The notes: generated by a model not told the origin, from the letters alone. DNA of 64,000 nt from Massilia pinisoli (GCF_024753285.1 NZ_JANUGW010000022.1:1-64000); one strand, 5' to 3'; positions 35,926 to 45,436 are shown, numbered from the stretch's first letter. A program made the numbers and translations.

Positions 35926-36095
35926 TAATTTGCGCTTACCGACATAGGTCCTACGGGCGTATCGCGCATTACCGTTGCCAGGCTGACACCATTTTTCGTG
36001 GACGGGTAGCAGTATAATGCGCTGTTTTTAGAAAAATAGGGCGCAGGTAATGTCCCGACGTCCATCCTCCACACTTTAGAGTAGTAGCGACTAAT

Positions 36096-37418
36096 ATGAC
36101 CGAATACAAAGCCCTGAGGCACATCCCCCAAGCGAAGCTGTTCCGCCAAGGCGACGTCTTCGTCCTGTTCGGCGAACTGTTCGGCCGCGGCTATGTGAAC
36201 GGCCTGATCGACGAGGCGCGCGCCGCCGGCATGACGATCCTCGGCATCACCGTCGGCCGCCGCAACGACGACGGCACCCTGCGCGCCCTGACGCCGGAAG
36301 AACACGCGGAAGCGGAAGCGAAGCTGGGCGGCCGCATCATCAACGTGCCCCTGATGGCCGGTTTCGACATGGACGCGCCCCCGGGCGAGCAGAATCCGAC
36401 CGAGATGCTGTCCGGTATTACCCTCAAGAGCTGGCAAGAAGACAAGCTGGACTGGACGAAGATCGACGCCTGCCGCACCGCCGGCGTGAAGCGCTTCACG
36501 GAGTCCGCCCAGGCCGTCATGGCCGAGATCGACAAGCTGATCCCGGACGGCGCCAACGTGTTCTTCGCACACACGATGGCCGGCGGCATCCCGAAGATCA
36601 AGGCATTCCTCGCCATCGCCAACCGCATCTATAAAGGCCGTGGCGACCGCTTCATGTCGTCGCGCGCCCTGCTCGACAGCGACCTGGGCAAGCTGATCCT
36701 GATGAACTTCGACGAAGTGTCGGCGAACACGCTGAAATACCTGATCGACGCCTCGGCCGGCATCCGCGCGCGCGTGGAAGCCAAGGGCGGCCAGGTGCGC
36801 TACACGGCGTACGGCTACCACGGCACCGAGATCCTGATCGGCGACGAATACATGTGGCAGACCTACACGAACTACACGCAGGGCTACGCCAAGATGCGCC
36901 TGGAGTCGATCGCCACCGCCGCGTGGGCCCAGGGCATCGCCGCCACCGTGTTCAACTGCCCGGAAATCCGCACGAACTCGTCCGACATCTTCGTGGGCGT
37001 CGAACTGTCGCTGTTCCCTCTGTTGCTCGCGTTGAAAAAAGAAGGTGGTGGCGCGTGGGCGCAGCAACAATGGGACATCTGCCAGGGCCTGCTGGGCGAA
37101 GGCGTGTCGCTGCAATCGATCCTGGACAAGCTGGAAGCCTATCTGCAGACGGCCACCAGCGCCACGTTCCGCAACTTCGACGCCTGGCCGATGGACAACA
37201 CGCCGGAACTGGCCGACCTGATGATCGGCACGTCCGACGAAATCACGTCGCTGCACACGGACAAGAAGGCACTGATCACGGACCACCTGTCCGCGCTCGT
37301 GCTGGAAGGCACGGGCCCGCTGATGTTCCACGGCGCCGCGGAAAAGATCGCGCCCGTGCTGTGGCTCAACCACGACATCATCGCGCGCCAGCTCAATGCA
37401 CTGCACACGCAAGGCTAA
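36096..37418 (+). CDS. Conserved 440-residue protein, possible FabMG-type enoyl-ACP reductase
   Basis: Soluble 440-residue protein that I cannot place firmly. The N-terminus contains a Rossmann-like turn, VFVLFGELFGRGYVNGLIDE (about residues 22-41), followed by an ILGITVGRR strand. Mid-protein segments such as FFAHTMAGGIPKIKAFL and RFMSSRALLDSDLG look conserved. The size and N-terminal motif recall the family named enoyl-ACP reductase FabMG, but this is from memory and not proven here. A strong TATAAT box lies at 36013-36018, leaving an untranslated leader of about 70 bases. The gene precedes DUF3460, scpA and panC but has its own promoter. Confidence 0.5.
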   Translation: MTEYKALRHIPQAKLFRQGDVFVLFGELFGRGYVNGLIDEARAAGMTILGITVGRRNDDGTLRALTPEEHAEAEAKLGGRIINVPLMAGFDMDAPPGEQNPTEMLSGITLKSWQEDKLDWTKIDACRTAGVKRFTESAQAVMAEIDKLIPDGANVFFAHTMAGGIPKIKAFLAIANRIYKGRGDRFMSSRALLDSDLGKLILMNFDEVSANTLKYLIDASAGIRARVEAKGGQVRYTAYGYHGTEILIGDEYMWQTYTNYTQGYAKMRLESIATAAWAQGIAATVFNCPEIRTNSSDIFVGVELSLFPLLLALKKEGGGAWAQQQWDICQGLLGEGVSLQSILDKLEAYLQTATSATFRNFDAWPMDNTPELADLMIGTSDEITSLHTDKKALITDHLSALVLEGTGPLMFHGAAEKIAPVLWLNHDIIARQLNALHTQG

Positions 37419-37501
37419 CTCAGAGTATCATTCCTTGTTTTTATGACGCGGCGGTTCCCGATAAACGGGGCCGCCGTTTGTACGACCTGCCTAGATAAGC
37501 C

Positions 37502-37699
37502 ATGAAACACACCCAGTACGAATCCGAGCACACCAAGTTCATCAAGCAACTGAAGGAACAGACCCCGGGCATGGAAGAGCGCCAGCAGGCCGGCCGCTCC
37601 CTCCTGTGGGACAAGGCGCCGCTGTCGCTGGACGAGCAGCGCCGCATCGACGAGTCGCGTATCCGCCAGCAGGCCTACGTGTACCAGACGAAGTACTGA
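37502..37699 (+). CDS. DUF3460 family protein
   Basis: A 65-residue, highly charged helical protein with the DUF3460 pattern: YESEHTKFIKQLKEQ, the ERQQAGRSLLWDK centre and an Arg/Gln-rich end finishing in VYQTKY. Function unknown; it is conserved in betaproteobacteria just before scpA. The gap to scpA is 30 bp, suggesting one transcript. Confidence 0.85.
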   Translation: MKHTQYESEHTKFIKQLKEQTPGMEERQQAGRSLLWDKAPLSLDEQRRIDESRIRQQAYVYQTKY

Positions 37700-37729
37700 T
37701 CCAACGGAACCTTTCCGAGGCCGACGACG

Positions 37730-38590
37730 ATGGTGCCCGCGCAGGCGACGCCCGAAGGGCACGCCGATCCCGAGGCGGGCGACGGCACCACGCCTGGCGA
37801 TGCGCATGCGGACGCCACCATCGCGCGCCTGTACGGCGAACCGCTGCTGCACCTGCCCACCGACCTGTACATCCCGCCCGATGCGCTTGAGATCTTTCTC
37901 GACGCGTTCGAAGGTCCGCTCGACCTGCTCCTGTACCTGATCCGCAAGCAGAACTTCAACATCCTGGACATCCCGATGGCCCAGGTCACGTTGCAGTACC
38001 TGGAATACGTCGAGCAGATCCGCAAGACCAACCTGGAACTGGCGGCGGAATACCTGCTGATGGCGGCGATGCTGATCGAGATCAAGTCGCGCATGCTGCT
38101 CCCGAAGCGCGTCGACACCCTCGTCGAGGAAGCGGAAGACCCGCGCGCGGAGCTGGTGCGGCGCCTGCTGGACTATGAACAGATCAAGCTGGCCGCGCAG
38201 CAGGTCGGCGCCCTGCCCCAGCTGGACCGCGACTTCCTGCGTCCGCAATTGCCGATCGAGCAAGCGCCGGGCCCGATCCTGCCGCACGTCGATCCGCACG
38301 ACCTGCAGCGCGCCTGGATGGACGTGCTGCGGCGCGCGAAGCTGACGCAGCACCACCGCATCGGGCGCGAGGAATTGTCCGTGCGCGAGCATATGTCCGC
38401 GATCCTGCGCACCTTGCAGTCGGCCCGCTTCGTGGAATTCTCGGAATTGTTCGGCGGCCAGGCGACCGTGCCCGTCGTCGTCGTGCACTTCGTCGCCATG
38501 CTCGAACTGGCGAAAGAAACTTTAATCGAAATCACCCAGGCCGAACCTTTCGCCCCCATCTACGTGCGGCTCGCCTATTCGCCGGCCTGA
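37730..38590 (+). CDS. scpA: Segregation and condensation protein A
   Basis: Kleisin that bridges the SMC heads and, with ScpB, forms the condensin that organises the chromosome. The 286-residue product has the N-terminal kleisin helix region FEGPLDLLLYLIRKQNFNIL (about residues 60-79) and AAEYLLMAAMLIEIKSRMLL. The C-terminal winged-helix part includes FSELFGGQATVPVVVVHFVAMLEL. The first 45 residues are a variable, Asp/Ala-rich tail typical of Burkholderiales. scpB is not adjacent. panC follows after 24 bp. Confidence 0.93.
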   Translation: MVPAQATPEGHADPEAGDGTTPGDAHADATIARLYGEPLLHLPTDLYIPPDALEIFLDAFEGPLDLLLYLIRKQNFNILDIPMAQVTLQYLEYVEQIRKTNLELAAEYLLMAAMLIEIKSRMLLPKRVDTLVEEAEDPRAELVRRLLDYEQIKLAAQQVGALPQLDRDFLRPQLPIEQAPGPILPHVDPHDLQRAWMDVLRRAKLTQHHRIGREELSVREHMSAILRTLQSARFVEFSELFGGQATVPVVVVHFVAMLELAKETLIEITQAEPFAPIYVRLAYSPA

Positions 38591-38614
38591 CGTTTCTAAC
38601 AAGCAATTGACACC

Positions 38615-39454
38615 ATGAAAATCATCTCCACCATTGACGAACTGCGCGACCAGCTGCGCGGCCAACTGCGCACCGCCTTCGTGCCGACGATGGGCAATCT
38701 GCACGAGGGCCACTTGTCGCTGATGCGTCTTGCGCGCCGTCATGGCGACCCCGTCGTCGCCTCGATCTTCGTCAACCGCCTGCAGTTCGGCCCGAACGAG
38801 GATTTCGAGAAATACCCGCGCACGTTCGAAGCGGACGTCGCCAAGCTGGAGAAGGAAGGTGTGTACGTGCTGTTCGCGCCCACCGAGAAAGACCTGTATC
38901 CTGAACCGCAGGAATACCGTGTACAGCCGCCGGACGACCTGGGCGGCATTCTGGAAGGCCATTTCCGCCCGGGCTTCTTCAACGGCGTGTGCACCGTCGT
39001 GACGAAGCTGTTTTCCTGCGTGCAGCCGCGCGTGGCGGTGTTTGGTAAAAAGGATTACCAGCAGCTCATGATTGTCCGCAACATGGCGCGCCAGTTCGCG
39101 CTGCCGACGGAAATCATCGGTGCCGAGACGTTCCGCGCCGACGACGGCCTTGCGCTGTCGTCGCGCAACGGTTACCTGAGCACGGCGGAACGTGCGGAAG
39201 CGCCGTTCCTGTACCAGACGCTGCAATACGTGGCGGAACGCAGCCGCGCCGGCCACGCCGACCTCGTCGCGCTGGAACGCGATGCGATGGAACGCCTCGC
39301 CGGACACGGCTGGCAGCCCGACTATGTGTCGATCCGCAAGCGCATGAACCTGCAGGCGCCCAGCCGCGAGGAATACGAAGCGGGCGCACCGCTCGTCGTC
39401 TTGGCCGCAGCCAAACTCGGTGCGACGCGTTTGATCGATAATCTTGAAATCTGA
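38615..39454 (+). CDS. panC: Pantothenate synthetase
   Basis: Joins pantoate and beta-alanine with ATP to make pantothenate (vitamin B5), the CoA precursor. The 279-residue protein has PTMGNLHEGHLSL (the nucleotide-binding HxGH), the FVNRLQFGPNEDFEKYPRT segment, the VFGKKDYQQL motif and LALSSRNGYL. It is the last gene of the DUF3460-scpA-panC set. panB and panD are not in the window. Confidence 0.97.
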   Translation: MKIISTIDELRDQLRGQLRTAFVPTMGNLHEGHLSLMRLARRHGDPVVASIFVNRLQFGPNEDFEKYPRTFEADVAKLEKEGVYVLFAPTEKDLYPEPQEYRVQPPDDLGGILEGHFRPGFFNGVCTVVTKLFSCVQPRVAVFGKKDYQQLMIVRNMARQFALPTEIIGAETFRADDGLALSSRNGYLSTAERAEAPFLYQTLQYVAERSRAGHADLVALERDAMERLAGHGWQPDYVSIRKRMNLQAPSREEYEAGAPLVVLAAAKLGATRLIDNLEI

Positions 39455-39562
39455 CTCTAAACGTTCCTTTGTTGCAAATACGCTGTAGGAATTGACAACA
39501 CTTCTTGTTAGACTCGTGATTTGGCTTTTTACCCAATCCACGTAAAAAGAAGGAGTAGCGCT

Positions 39563-40318
39563 TTGACTGACCTTTCAATGCCGCTCATGCGTAAGGGTCC
39601 ACCCAACCTGGCGGACGCCATCGACCGGATCAAACCCGATTCCGGTTTCCATGAAATGCGCGACCCGTTCGACATCGGCGACGCGTTGACGTCGCTCGCC
39701 CTCAGCGGCGAGGCCGTCACCGTCTATCGGCGCGGCCAGGACTTCGTCATGGCACGTATCGACAGCGTCGATCCGGAGGGAAAGGTCTTCACGCTCGATC
39801 TGGCCGAGCCGGGCGCCGCGCTGCACGGCAAGGTCGTGTTCGTCGCGGCCCTCAGCGGCAACGCGAAGATCCAGTTCGAACTCGACGCGGAAGCCAGCGT
39901 CATCGCCGCGCGTCCCGACCTGCTGCAATTCCCGCTGCCGGAAGCCTGCCAGGTGCTGAACCGGCGCGCGGAGCCCCGGCTCGAATCTCCGCTCGGCATG
40001 AATTACGGCGCCCGTTTCGCGTTGATGGGCAAGGTCTTCGAAATGCCCCTGTACGATTTTTCGCGCGGCGGCGTCGGCTTGCGCGCGACGCCGGAACAGG
40101 CAATGGAACTGTACGTGGGAAAGAAAGTGGACGGCGTCCAGCTGGAAATGGGCGGCTCGCTCGTCGTCACGGCCGACCTGGAAGTACGCCTGCTGCGGCC
40201 GTTCCGCACCTTCCTGCTGGGCCAGCAGGTGCAGGTCGGTTGCCGCATCTCGAACATCTCCATGCAAATGCACCAGACGTTGGGGCGTGCCGTGGAGAAG
40301 ATGCAGAAGCGCAGGTAA
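39563..40318 (+). CDS. YcgR-like PilZ flagellar-brake protein
   Basis: Binds c-di-GMP and is expected to slow the flagellar motor. The 251-residue protein has an N-terminal YcgR domain (about residues 30-125) and a C-terminal PilZ domain. The c-di-GMP motifs are the Arg cluster NRRAEPR (about 133-139) and DFSRGGVGL (about 167-175), which fits D/NxSxxG. I chose the TTG at 39563, since GAAGGAG lies 7 bases upstream; the ATG at 39521 has no ribosome site. It converges with the chemotaxis locus and is separated from it by a bidirectional terminator. Confidence 0.85.
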   Translation: MTDLSMPLMRKGPPNLADAIDRIKPDSGFHEMRDPFDIGDALTSLALSGEAVTVYRRGQDFVMARIDSVDPEGKVFTLDLAEPGAALHGKVVFVAALSGNAKIQFELDAEASVIAARPDLLQFPLPEACQVLNRRAEPRLESPLGMNYGARFALMGKVFEMPLYDFSRGGVGLRATPEQAMELYVGKKVDGVQLEMGGSLVVTADLEVRLLRPFRTFLLGQQVQVGCRISNISMQMHQTLGRAVEKMQKRR

Positions 40319-40333
40319 GCCGATCCCGGCAAA

Positions 40334-40364
40334 TGAAAAACGGCCCGTCGCGGGCCGTTTTTCA
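40334..40364 (+). terminator. Bidirectional terminator between the PilZ gene and the chemotaxis locus
   Basis: A long perfect stem, TGAAAAACGGCCCG and CGGGCCGTTTTTCA, with a 3-base loop and U-tracts on both strands. It closes the PilZ gene on one side and the EAL/HDOD gene on the other. Confidence 0.95.
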
Positions 40365-40381
40365 TGGATGCCGTCGCGAGC

Positions 40382-41590
40382 TCACGCCGCCACGTTCTGC
40401 GCCCACGCAAGCGCCGACAGATGCGCCTTGTTGACGTCGTACGGGCTGATCGCTAGCGACGCCGCCAGCGATGCGACGAGGTCGGAGTCGAGTTCGCACG
40501 CCTCCGCCAGCGCCAGATATGGCCCGTACTTGCCTTCGCGGCCCAGCAAGGCACTGACGACCTCGGTCGGCAGCTGGATCGTGTCCAGCACTTCCGCCAT
40601 CGGCAAGCCCAGCAGCCGGTCCAGCAGCGAGAACATGCCCGCGACGAACAGATGCTCACCTTCGCCGCGCGGCAGGCTCGTCAGACCCAGCAATTCGCAC
40701 AGGCGCGCGCGCACGACGGCCGTTTCCATCAGCACCGGCGAGTAGCCGCTGCTGCTCGCCGTGGCCAGCAGCAGCACGAGCCAGCGGTACAGCGGCGCAT
40801 AGCCCAGCATGGCGATGGCCTGGCGCAGCGATTGGATGTCGCGGCCCGCGCCGAAGCCGGCCGAGTTGATGAAGCGCAGCAGCTTATAGATCAGTGCCGG
40901 GTCGCGCTTCAGGACGGCCTCGATCTTCGGCACGTCCTCGTTGTTCTGCACCATCTGCATCAATTGCAGGATGATGGTCTGCGCGGGGTTCATGCCCTTG
41001 ACGGCATTGCCCGGCCGCGGCGTCAGGTGCAGCTTGCCGACGAAGGCATCGAGGCCCAGCGCGGCGCAGGCGTCGAAATCCTGCCACGTCGACACGGGAC
41101 GTCCGACCATGCGCAGCGCCGACTGCTTCGCCGCGGCATAGGTGCGCGCCTGCGCGGCCACGTCGGCGCCCGTGAAGCGCACTTCCGCGAAAGACGCGAA
41201 CGGCGCCAGGTTCTTGCCCAGCAGCGTGAGATCGGCGCCGCGGATCGCGATGCCGACGCCACCGGCGCGCAGCGCCTGCACGGCGGCGCGCGTATCCGTG
41301 TTCGCCAGGTCGCGCACGCGCAGCGACAGCACGGTGCGCTCCGGCGGGAGCGCGTGCAGCGCGTCCAGCGACAGCATCGCGGGCACCGCGTCGAGGAACA
41401 GGATCTTGTCGCGCAGCAGCCAGCCCTGCTCGTCGTCGACCACGTGTTCCGCGACGAAGGCGACCAGGCTTTCGAGATCGGCGTCGCTGATCGTCTGGCC
41501 GTCGCGTTGCTGCCAGCAGAGCTCGTAGCCGATCACGCGCTGCTTCGGATCAAGCAAGGGTTCACGGACGATGAAATTGGTCTGGTGCAT
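40382..41590 (-). CDS. EAL-like/HDOD domain signalling protein
   Basis: A 402-residue protein with an N-terminal, degenerate EAL-like half (about residues 1-190) and a C-terminal HDOD domain (about 195-390). The HDOD part includes IEAVLKRDPALIYKLLRFINSAGFG and SLRQAIAMLGYAPLYRWL. No intact EAL or metal-binding motif is visible in the first half, so phosphodiesterase activity is unlikely. This YuxH/CdgJ-like architecture is often tied to motility control. The ATG at 41590 starts HQTNFIVREPLLDPKQ. It lies 59 bp after cheZ and is the last gene of the locus before the terminator. Confidence 0.85.
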   Translation of the reverse strand: MHQTNFIVREPLLDPKQRVIGYELCWQQRDGQTISDADLESLVAFVAEHVVDDEQGWLLRDKILFLDAVPAMLSLDALHALPPERTVLSLRVRDLANTDTRAAVQALRAGGVGIAIRGADLTLLGKNLAPFASFAEVRFTGADVAAQARTYAAAKQSALRMVGRPVSTWQDFDACAALGLDAFVGKLHLTPRPGNAVKGMNPAQTIILQLMQMVQNNEDVPKIEAVLKRDPALIYKLLRFINSAGFGAGRDIQSLRQAIAMLGYAPLYRWLVLLLATASSSGYSPVLMETAVVRARLCELLGLTSLPRGEGEHLFVAGMFSLLDRLLGLPMAEVLDTIQLPTEVVSALLGREGKYGPYLALAEACELDSDLVASLAASLAISPYDVNKAHLSALAWAQNVAA

Positions 41591-41649
41591 GTCTTGAAAC
41601 GATCGCCGAGTGAAATGAAACAGCGGCGGCACCGGCCGCCGCGACGGGA

Positions 41650-42285
41650 TCAGAAACCGAGGCTGTCCAGCAGGTCGTCGACCTGGCCCTGGTCGGCAAC
41701 GACGTCGCTATTGCCTTCCGGCTTGATCTGCGGACCGTTCAGCAGGCCATTGTCGAGCTCGCGCTTGATCTCGCTGGGGGCGAAATCGACGAGCACTTGC
41801 ACCAGCTGCTTTTCCAGGTTCTGGGCGATGCCCGTGATGCGCGAGATCACCTGGCCGGTCAGGTCCTGGAAGTCCTGGGCCATCATGATGTCCATCAAAT
41901 GGGACTTCGTGGCGGTAGCGGCGTCGCGCGATTCCGCGAGGCTCGCGACCGTGCGCTCGGCCAACGAACGCCATGGGGCGTTGCCATTGGCCGGATCGGC
42001 CAGCAGCGCCTGCCAGGAACGGGTCAGTTCGGCGGCGCGGTCATCGATGCCGTCTTGCAGCGGATTGGCGGCATCGGTCGCATCGAGCACACGCTTGGCC
42101 GATTGCTCGGACAGCCGGACCACGTAATCGAGGCGGTCGCGCGCATCGGGGATGTCGCTGGCCGCCTTTTCGATCAATTTGTCCAGGCCCAGCCCGCGCA
42201 GGTTTTCGTGCAGTGCGCGGGTCATGTGCCCGATCCGGCTCAGGACCTCGTCTGGCGAAGTCGAGTCGGCGGTGTACTCGGTCAT
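41650..42285 (-). CDS. cheZ: CheY-P phosphatase CheZ
   Basis: Dephosphorylates CheY-P to end the tumble signal. The 211-residue helical protein has the catalytic helix with MAQDFQDLTGQVISRI, where the D and Q of DxxxQ act. It has the C-terminal CheY-binding tail VDDLLDSLGF. The start codon directly follows the cheY stop (no gap), so the enzyme and its substrate are made together. Confidence 0.96.
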   Translation of the reverse strand: MTEYTADSTSPDEVLSRIGHMTRALHENLRGLGLDKLIEKAASDIPDARDRLDYVVRLSEQSAKRVLDATDAANPLQDGIDDRAAELTRSWQALLADPANGNAPWRSLAERTVASLAESRDAATATKSHLMDIMMAQDFQDLTGQVISRITGIAQNLEKQLVQVLVDFAPSEIKRELDNGLLNGPQIKPEGNSDVVADQGQVDDLLDSLGF

Positions 42286-42681
42286 TTACGCGGCCTTTTC
42301 CATCTTTTCGAAAATCTTGTTCAGCTTTTCGTCCAGGGTGGCTGCGGTGAACGGCTTCACGACGTAGCCGTTGGCGCCCGCTTGCGCCGCCGCGATGATG
42401 TTTTCCTTCTTGGCTTCGGCGGTCACCATCAGCACCGGCAGCTTGGCCAGCGCGGGATCGGCACGGATGTTCTGCAGCATCGTCAGGCCGTCCATGTTCG
42501 GCATGTTCCAGTCGGACACGACGAAATCGAACTGTTCGCTGCGCAGCTTGGCCAGTGCCTGGACACCGTCTTCCGCTTCGTCGACATTGCTGTAACCCAG
42601 TTCTTTCAGCAGATTCTTGACGATGCGTCGCATCGTCGAAAAATCGTCAACAACCAGGAAACGCATCTTAGGATCAGCCAT
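42286..42681 (-). CDS. cheY: Chemotaxis response regulator CheY
   Basis: Single-domain receiver (131 residues) phosphorylated by CheA; it binds FliM at the flagellar switch. Acidic pocket residues are in VVDDFSTMRR, the phospho-accepting Asp is in VVSDWNMPNMDGL, Thr is in LMVTAE and Lys in YVVKPF. The sequence is of the enterobacterial motor-binding CheY type. It lies 167 bp downstream of cheB, a gap longer than those in the rest of the block, which may hold a promoter. Confidence 0.97.
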   Translation of the reverse strand: MADPKMRFLVVDDFSTMRRIVKNLLKELGYSNVDEAEDGVQALAKLRSEQFDFVVSDWNMPNMDGLTMLQNIRADPALAKLPVLMVTAEAKKENIIAAAQAGANGYVVKPFTAATLDEKLNKIFEKMEKAA

Positions 42682-42848
42682 GAAATACTCCGTTGTTTCT
42701 GTAACTCGTTGATGAGGGTTCGCTCAACCGGATGCCGGTTGCAAGCCTCTTGTACATGTTGGTAGGTTCGGCACTGCGATACAAGCTAAAGGATAGCATT
42801 TTTGTTGCTCTACGGCGATAAAACCGCAGTGAATGCATCGTACGCGGA

Positions 42849-43922
42849 TCAAACGCGCAACGCCCGGCCCCCGTGCGTTGCCAGATGGCCAAGCACGAGG
42901 CCCGGCAGCGCCGCCAGCGAGGCCACCTCGTGGGAGGCGCCGATGGCGATCGCTTCGCGCGGCATGCCGAACACGACGCACGAGGCTTCATCTTGCGCGA
43001 AATTGTAAGCGCCCGCGTTCTTCATCTCCAGCATACCCTGTGCACCGTCTTTTCCCATGCCCGTTAGGATCACGCCGACGGCGTTCTTGCCGGCCGCCTG
43101 GGCCGCCGAGCGGAACAGCACGTCGACGGATGGGCGGTGGCGGTTGACGGGTTCGCTCTGCTCGATCTTGGTCATGTAGTTCGCGCCGGAACGCGTGAGC
43201 AGCAGGTGCGAGTGGCCCGGTGCGATGTAGGCATGGCCGGGCAACACGCGTTCGTTGCCGGCCGATTCCACGACGCTGATCTTGCACAGCGAATCGAGGC
43301 GGCGCGCAAACGACGTGGTAAAACCTTCCGGCATGTGCTGGGCGATCAGGATGCCGGGGCAGTCGGACGGCATCTGCATGAGGAATTCACGGATGGCTTC
43401 CGTGCCGCCCGTCGAGGCGCCGATGATGATCAGCTTTTCCGACGACGTCAGCGGGCTGCGCAGTTGCGGCAGCGGCGAGGGGCTTGCGGCGCCCGGCGCC
43501 TGCACGGTGCGCGCCTTGACGCGGGCGCGCGCCGTGGCGCGGATCTTGTCGGCGATGAGTTCCGTGTATTCGCGCATGCCGCTCTGGATCGAGATCTTGG
43601 GTTTCGTCACGAAATCGACGGCGCCCAGTTCCAGCGCGCGCATCGTGATCTCGGAGCCGCGCTCCGTCAGCGACGACACCATCAGCACGGGCATCGGGCG
43701 CAGGCGCATCAGTTTTTCGAGGAAGTCGAGACCGTCCATTTTCGGCATCTCGACGTCGAGGGTCAGCACGTCCGGGTTCGTGCGCTTGATCAGCTCGCGC
43801 GCGACGAGGGGATCGGGCGCGACGCCGACGACTTCCATGTCCGGTTGCGAGTTGACGATCTCCGTCATCACGCTGCGGATCAGTGCGGAATCGTCGACGA
43901 TCACTACTTTGATCTTGGTCAT
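42849..43922 (-). CDS. cheB: Chemotaxis methylesterase/deamidase CheB
   Basis: Removes methyl groups from chemoreceptors for adaptation. The 357-residue protein has an N-terminal receiver domain with VVDDSALIRSV and LTLDVEMPKMDGL, a linker, then the methylesterase domain. The catalytic Ser is in IIGASTGGTEAI, the His in IAQHMPEGFT and the Asp in GVILTGMGKDGAQGM. It follows cheD by 17 bp. Confidence 0.97.
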   Translation of the reverse strand: MTKIKVVIVDDSALIRSVMTEIVNSQPDMEVVGVAPDPLVARELIKRTNPDVLTLDVEMPKMDGLDFLEKLMRLRPMPVLMVSSLTERGSEITMRALELGAVDFVTKPKISIQSGMREYTELIADKIRATARARVKARTVQAPGAASPSPLPQLRSPLTSSEKLIIIGASTGGTEAIREFLMQMPSDCPGILIAQHMPEGFTTSFARRLDSLCKISVVESAGNERVLPGHAYIAPGHSHLLLTRSGANYMTKIEQSEPVNRHRPSVDVLFRSAAQAAGKNAVGVILTGMGKDGAQGMLEMKNAGAYNFAQDEASCVVFGMPREAIAIGASHEVASLAALPGLVLGHLATHGGRALRV

Positions 43923-43939
43923 TGCTTAGGCCTTTCTCT

Positions 43940-44539
43940 TCAGAACAGGTCGACGTCGCCCGCGACGGGGGTGACCTTGAGGCGGCTGGCGTAGGCGAGT
44001 TCCCGCTTCGCCAGAGTATCGTTATGGGTTTGCATCAGTTTCTTGACGAGCACCTTGCCCGTGCGCGGGAAAAAATACACCTTGCGCGGATAGATGTCGT
44101 TCAAGTCCTCGGCGAGCACGGGGATGCGTTCCGTCTTGAGGAAGTTGATGACGAAGGCGGCATTGCGTTCGCCCACGTTCATCGCCGAAAAGCCGCGCAG
44201 CACGGCGCCGCCGCCGAACACTTTCGCTTCCAGGTTCTCGCGCCGCGCGCCCGCCTTCAGCAGGTCGTTGATCAGCACTTCCATCGCATACGTGCCATAG
44301 CGCATCGAGGCCGACACCGGGTTGCCGGGGTCGCCGCCGTCCGGCAGCATGAAGTGGTTCATGCCCCCGAGGCCCTTGACGCGGTCGCGCACGCACGCGG
44401 ACACGCACGAGCCGAGCACCGTCACGATCAGCATGTCCTTCGCGGTGTAGTAGTACTCGCCGGGCAGGATCTTGGCCGCGTCGCAGTCGAACGTGCGGTC
44501 GTAATAGACATTGGTGGCGAATTGGCTGTTCGTATCCAT
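43940..44539 (-). CDS. cheD: Chemoreceptor glutamine deamidase CheD
   Basis: Deamidates Gln to Glu in chemoreceptors. The 199-residue product has the catalytic Cys in VTVLGSCVSACVRD and the partner His in MNHFMLPDGGDP. The C-terminus ends in AGDVDLF, a tail very like the GDVELF tail of the second CheZ-like protein in this locus. It follows cheR by 15 bp. Confidence 0.95.
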   Translation of the reverse strand: MDTNSQFATNVYYDRTFDCDAAKILPGEYYYTAKDMLIVTVLGSCVSACVRDRVKGLGGMNHFMLPDGGDPGNPVSASMRYGTYAMEVLINDLLKAGARRENLEAKVFGGGAVLRGFSAMNVGERNAAFVINFLKTERIPVLAEDLNDIYPRKVYFFPRTGKVLVKKLMQTHNDTLAKRELAYASRLKVTPVAGDVDLF

Positions 44540-44554
44540 GGGGTGTGATGGGCG

Positions 44555-45436
44555 TCAGCCGTGGCTTAATTCATAGACCGTCTTGCCGCGCAGGCGCAGC
44601 ACGTCGGACACGTACAGGAAGTTCTCGGAATGGCCGGCGAACAGCAGCGCGTCGGGCTTCATCAGCGGCACGAAGCGCGACAGGATCTTGCGCTGCGTGG
44701 CCTTGTCGAAGTAGATCATCACGTTGCGGCAGAAGATCGCGTCGAACGGGCCCTTGACGTCCCAGCCGTCGGCCAGCAGGTTCAGCTGGCGGAACGTGAT
44801 CAGCTGGCGCAGCTCCGGGCGCACGCGCACGAGGCCTTCCTGGGCGCCCTTCCCCTTCAGGAAAAAACGGCGCAGGCGTGCCTGCTCCATCTTGTCGACC
44901 CGCTCGATCGGATACACGCCGGCACTCGCGGTGGCCAGCACGTTCGTGTCGATGTCGGTGGCGATGATCTGGACAGGGGGCGTGAGCGTATCGAACGCCT
45001 CGCACACGGTCATCGCGATCGAATACGGTTCCTCGCCGGTGGAGCTGGCCGAGCACCAGATCGTCAGCGGTGCGCCAGCGTGCGCGGCGCGCGCCTTCAG
45101 CGCATGTTCGGCCAGCAGCGGGAAATGGTGCGCCTCGCGGAAGAACGACGTCAGATTCGTCGTCAGCGCGTTCGTGAACGATTCCCACTCGGCCGGCATG
45201 CGGCCCGCTTCCAGCGCGTCGAGGTAGGACGCGAACGAGGCGATGCCGTTCGCGCGCAGGCGGCGCGCGAGGCGGCTGTAGACCATTTCCTGCTTGCTGT
45301 CGGCCAGCGAGATGCCGGCACGCTCGTAGATCAGGCCGCGCACGCGCTCGAAATCGGCACGGGTGAAGTCGAACTCCTTGCCCGTCTCGTGCTTGGTGAC
45401 CTGCTTCGTCGTATTGGGCGGCACGTTCATTACCAT
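44555..45436 (-). CDS. cheR: Chemoreceptor methyltransferase CheR
   Basis: Methylates Glu residues of chemoreceptors with SAM. The 293-residue protein has an N-terminal helical domain, the SAM-binding WCSASSTGEEPYSIAM segment, ATDIDTNVLATASAGVY, and FDAIFCRNVMIYFD. The N-terminal domain begins FDFTRADFERVRGLIYERAG. An ATG at 45424 (MNVPP...) is equally possible as the start. Confidence 0.96.
   Translation of the reverse strand: MVMNVPPNTTKQVTKHETGKEFDFTRADFERVRGLIYERAGISLADSKQEMVYSRLARRLRANGIASFASYLDALEAGRMPAEWESFTNALTTNLTSFFREAHHFPLLAEHALKARAAHAGAPLTIWCSASSTGEEPYSIAMTVCEAFDTLTPPVQIIATDIDTNVLATASAGVYPIERVDKMEQARLRRFFLKGKGAQEGLVRVRPELRQLITFRQLNLLADGWDVKGPFDAIFCRNVMIYFDKATQRKILSRFVPLMKPDALLFAGHSENFLYVSDVLRLRGKTVYELSHG

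Noticed and set aside
41650..42285. The CheZ gene as possibly degenerate because a second CheZ-like gene exists
   Set aside because: Its catalytic D and Q and the CheY-binding tail are intact.
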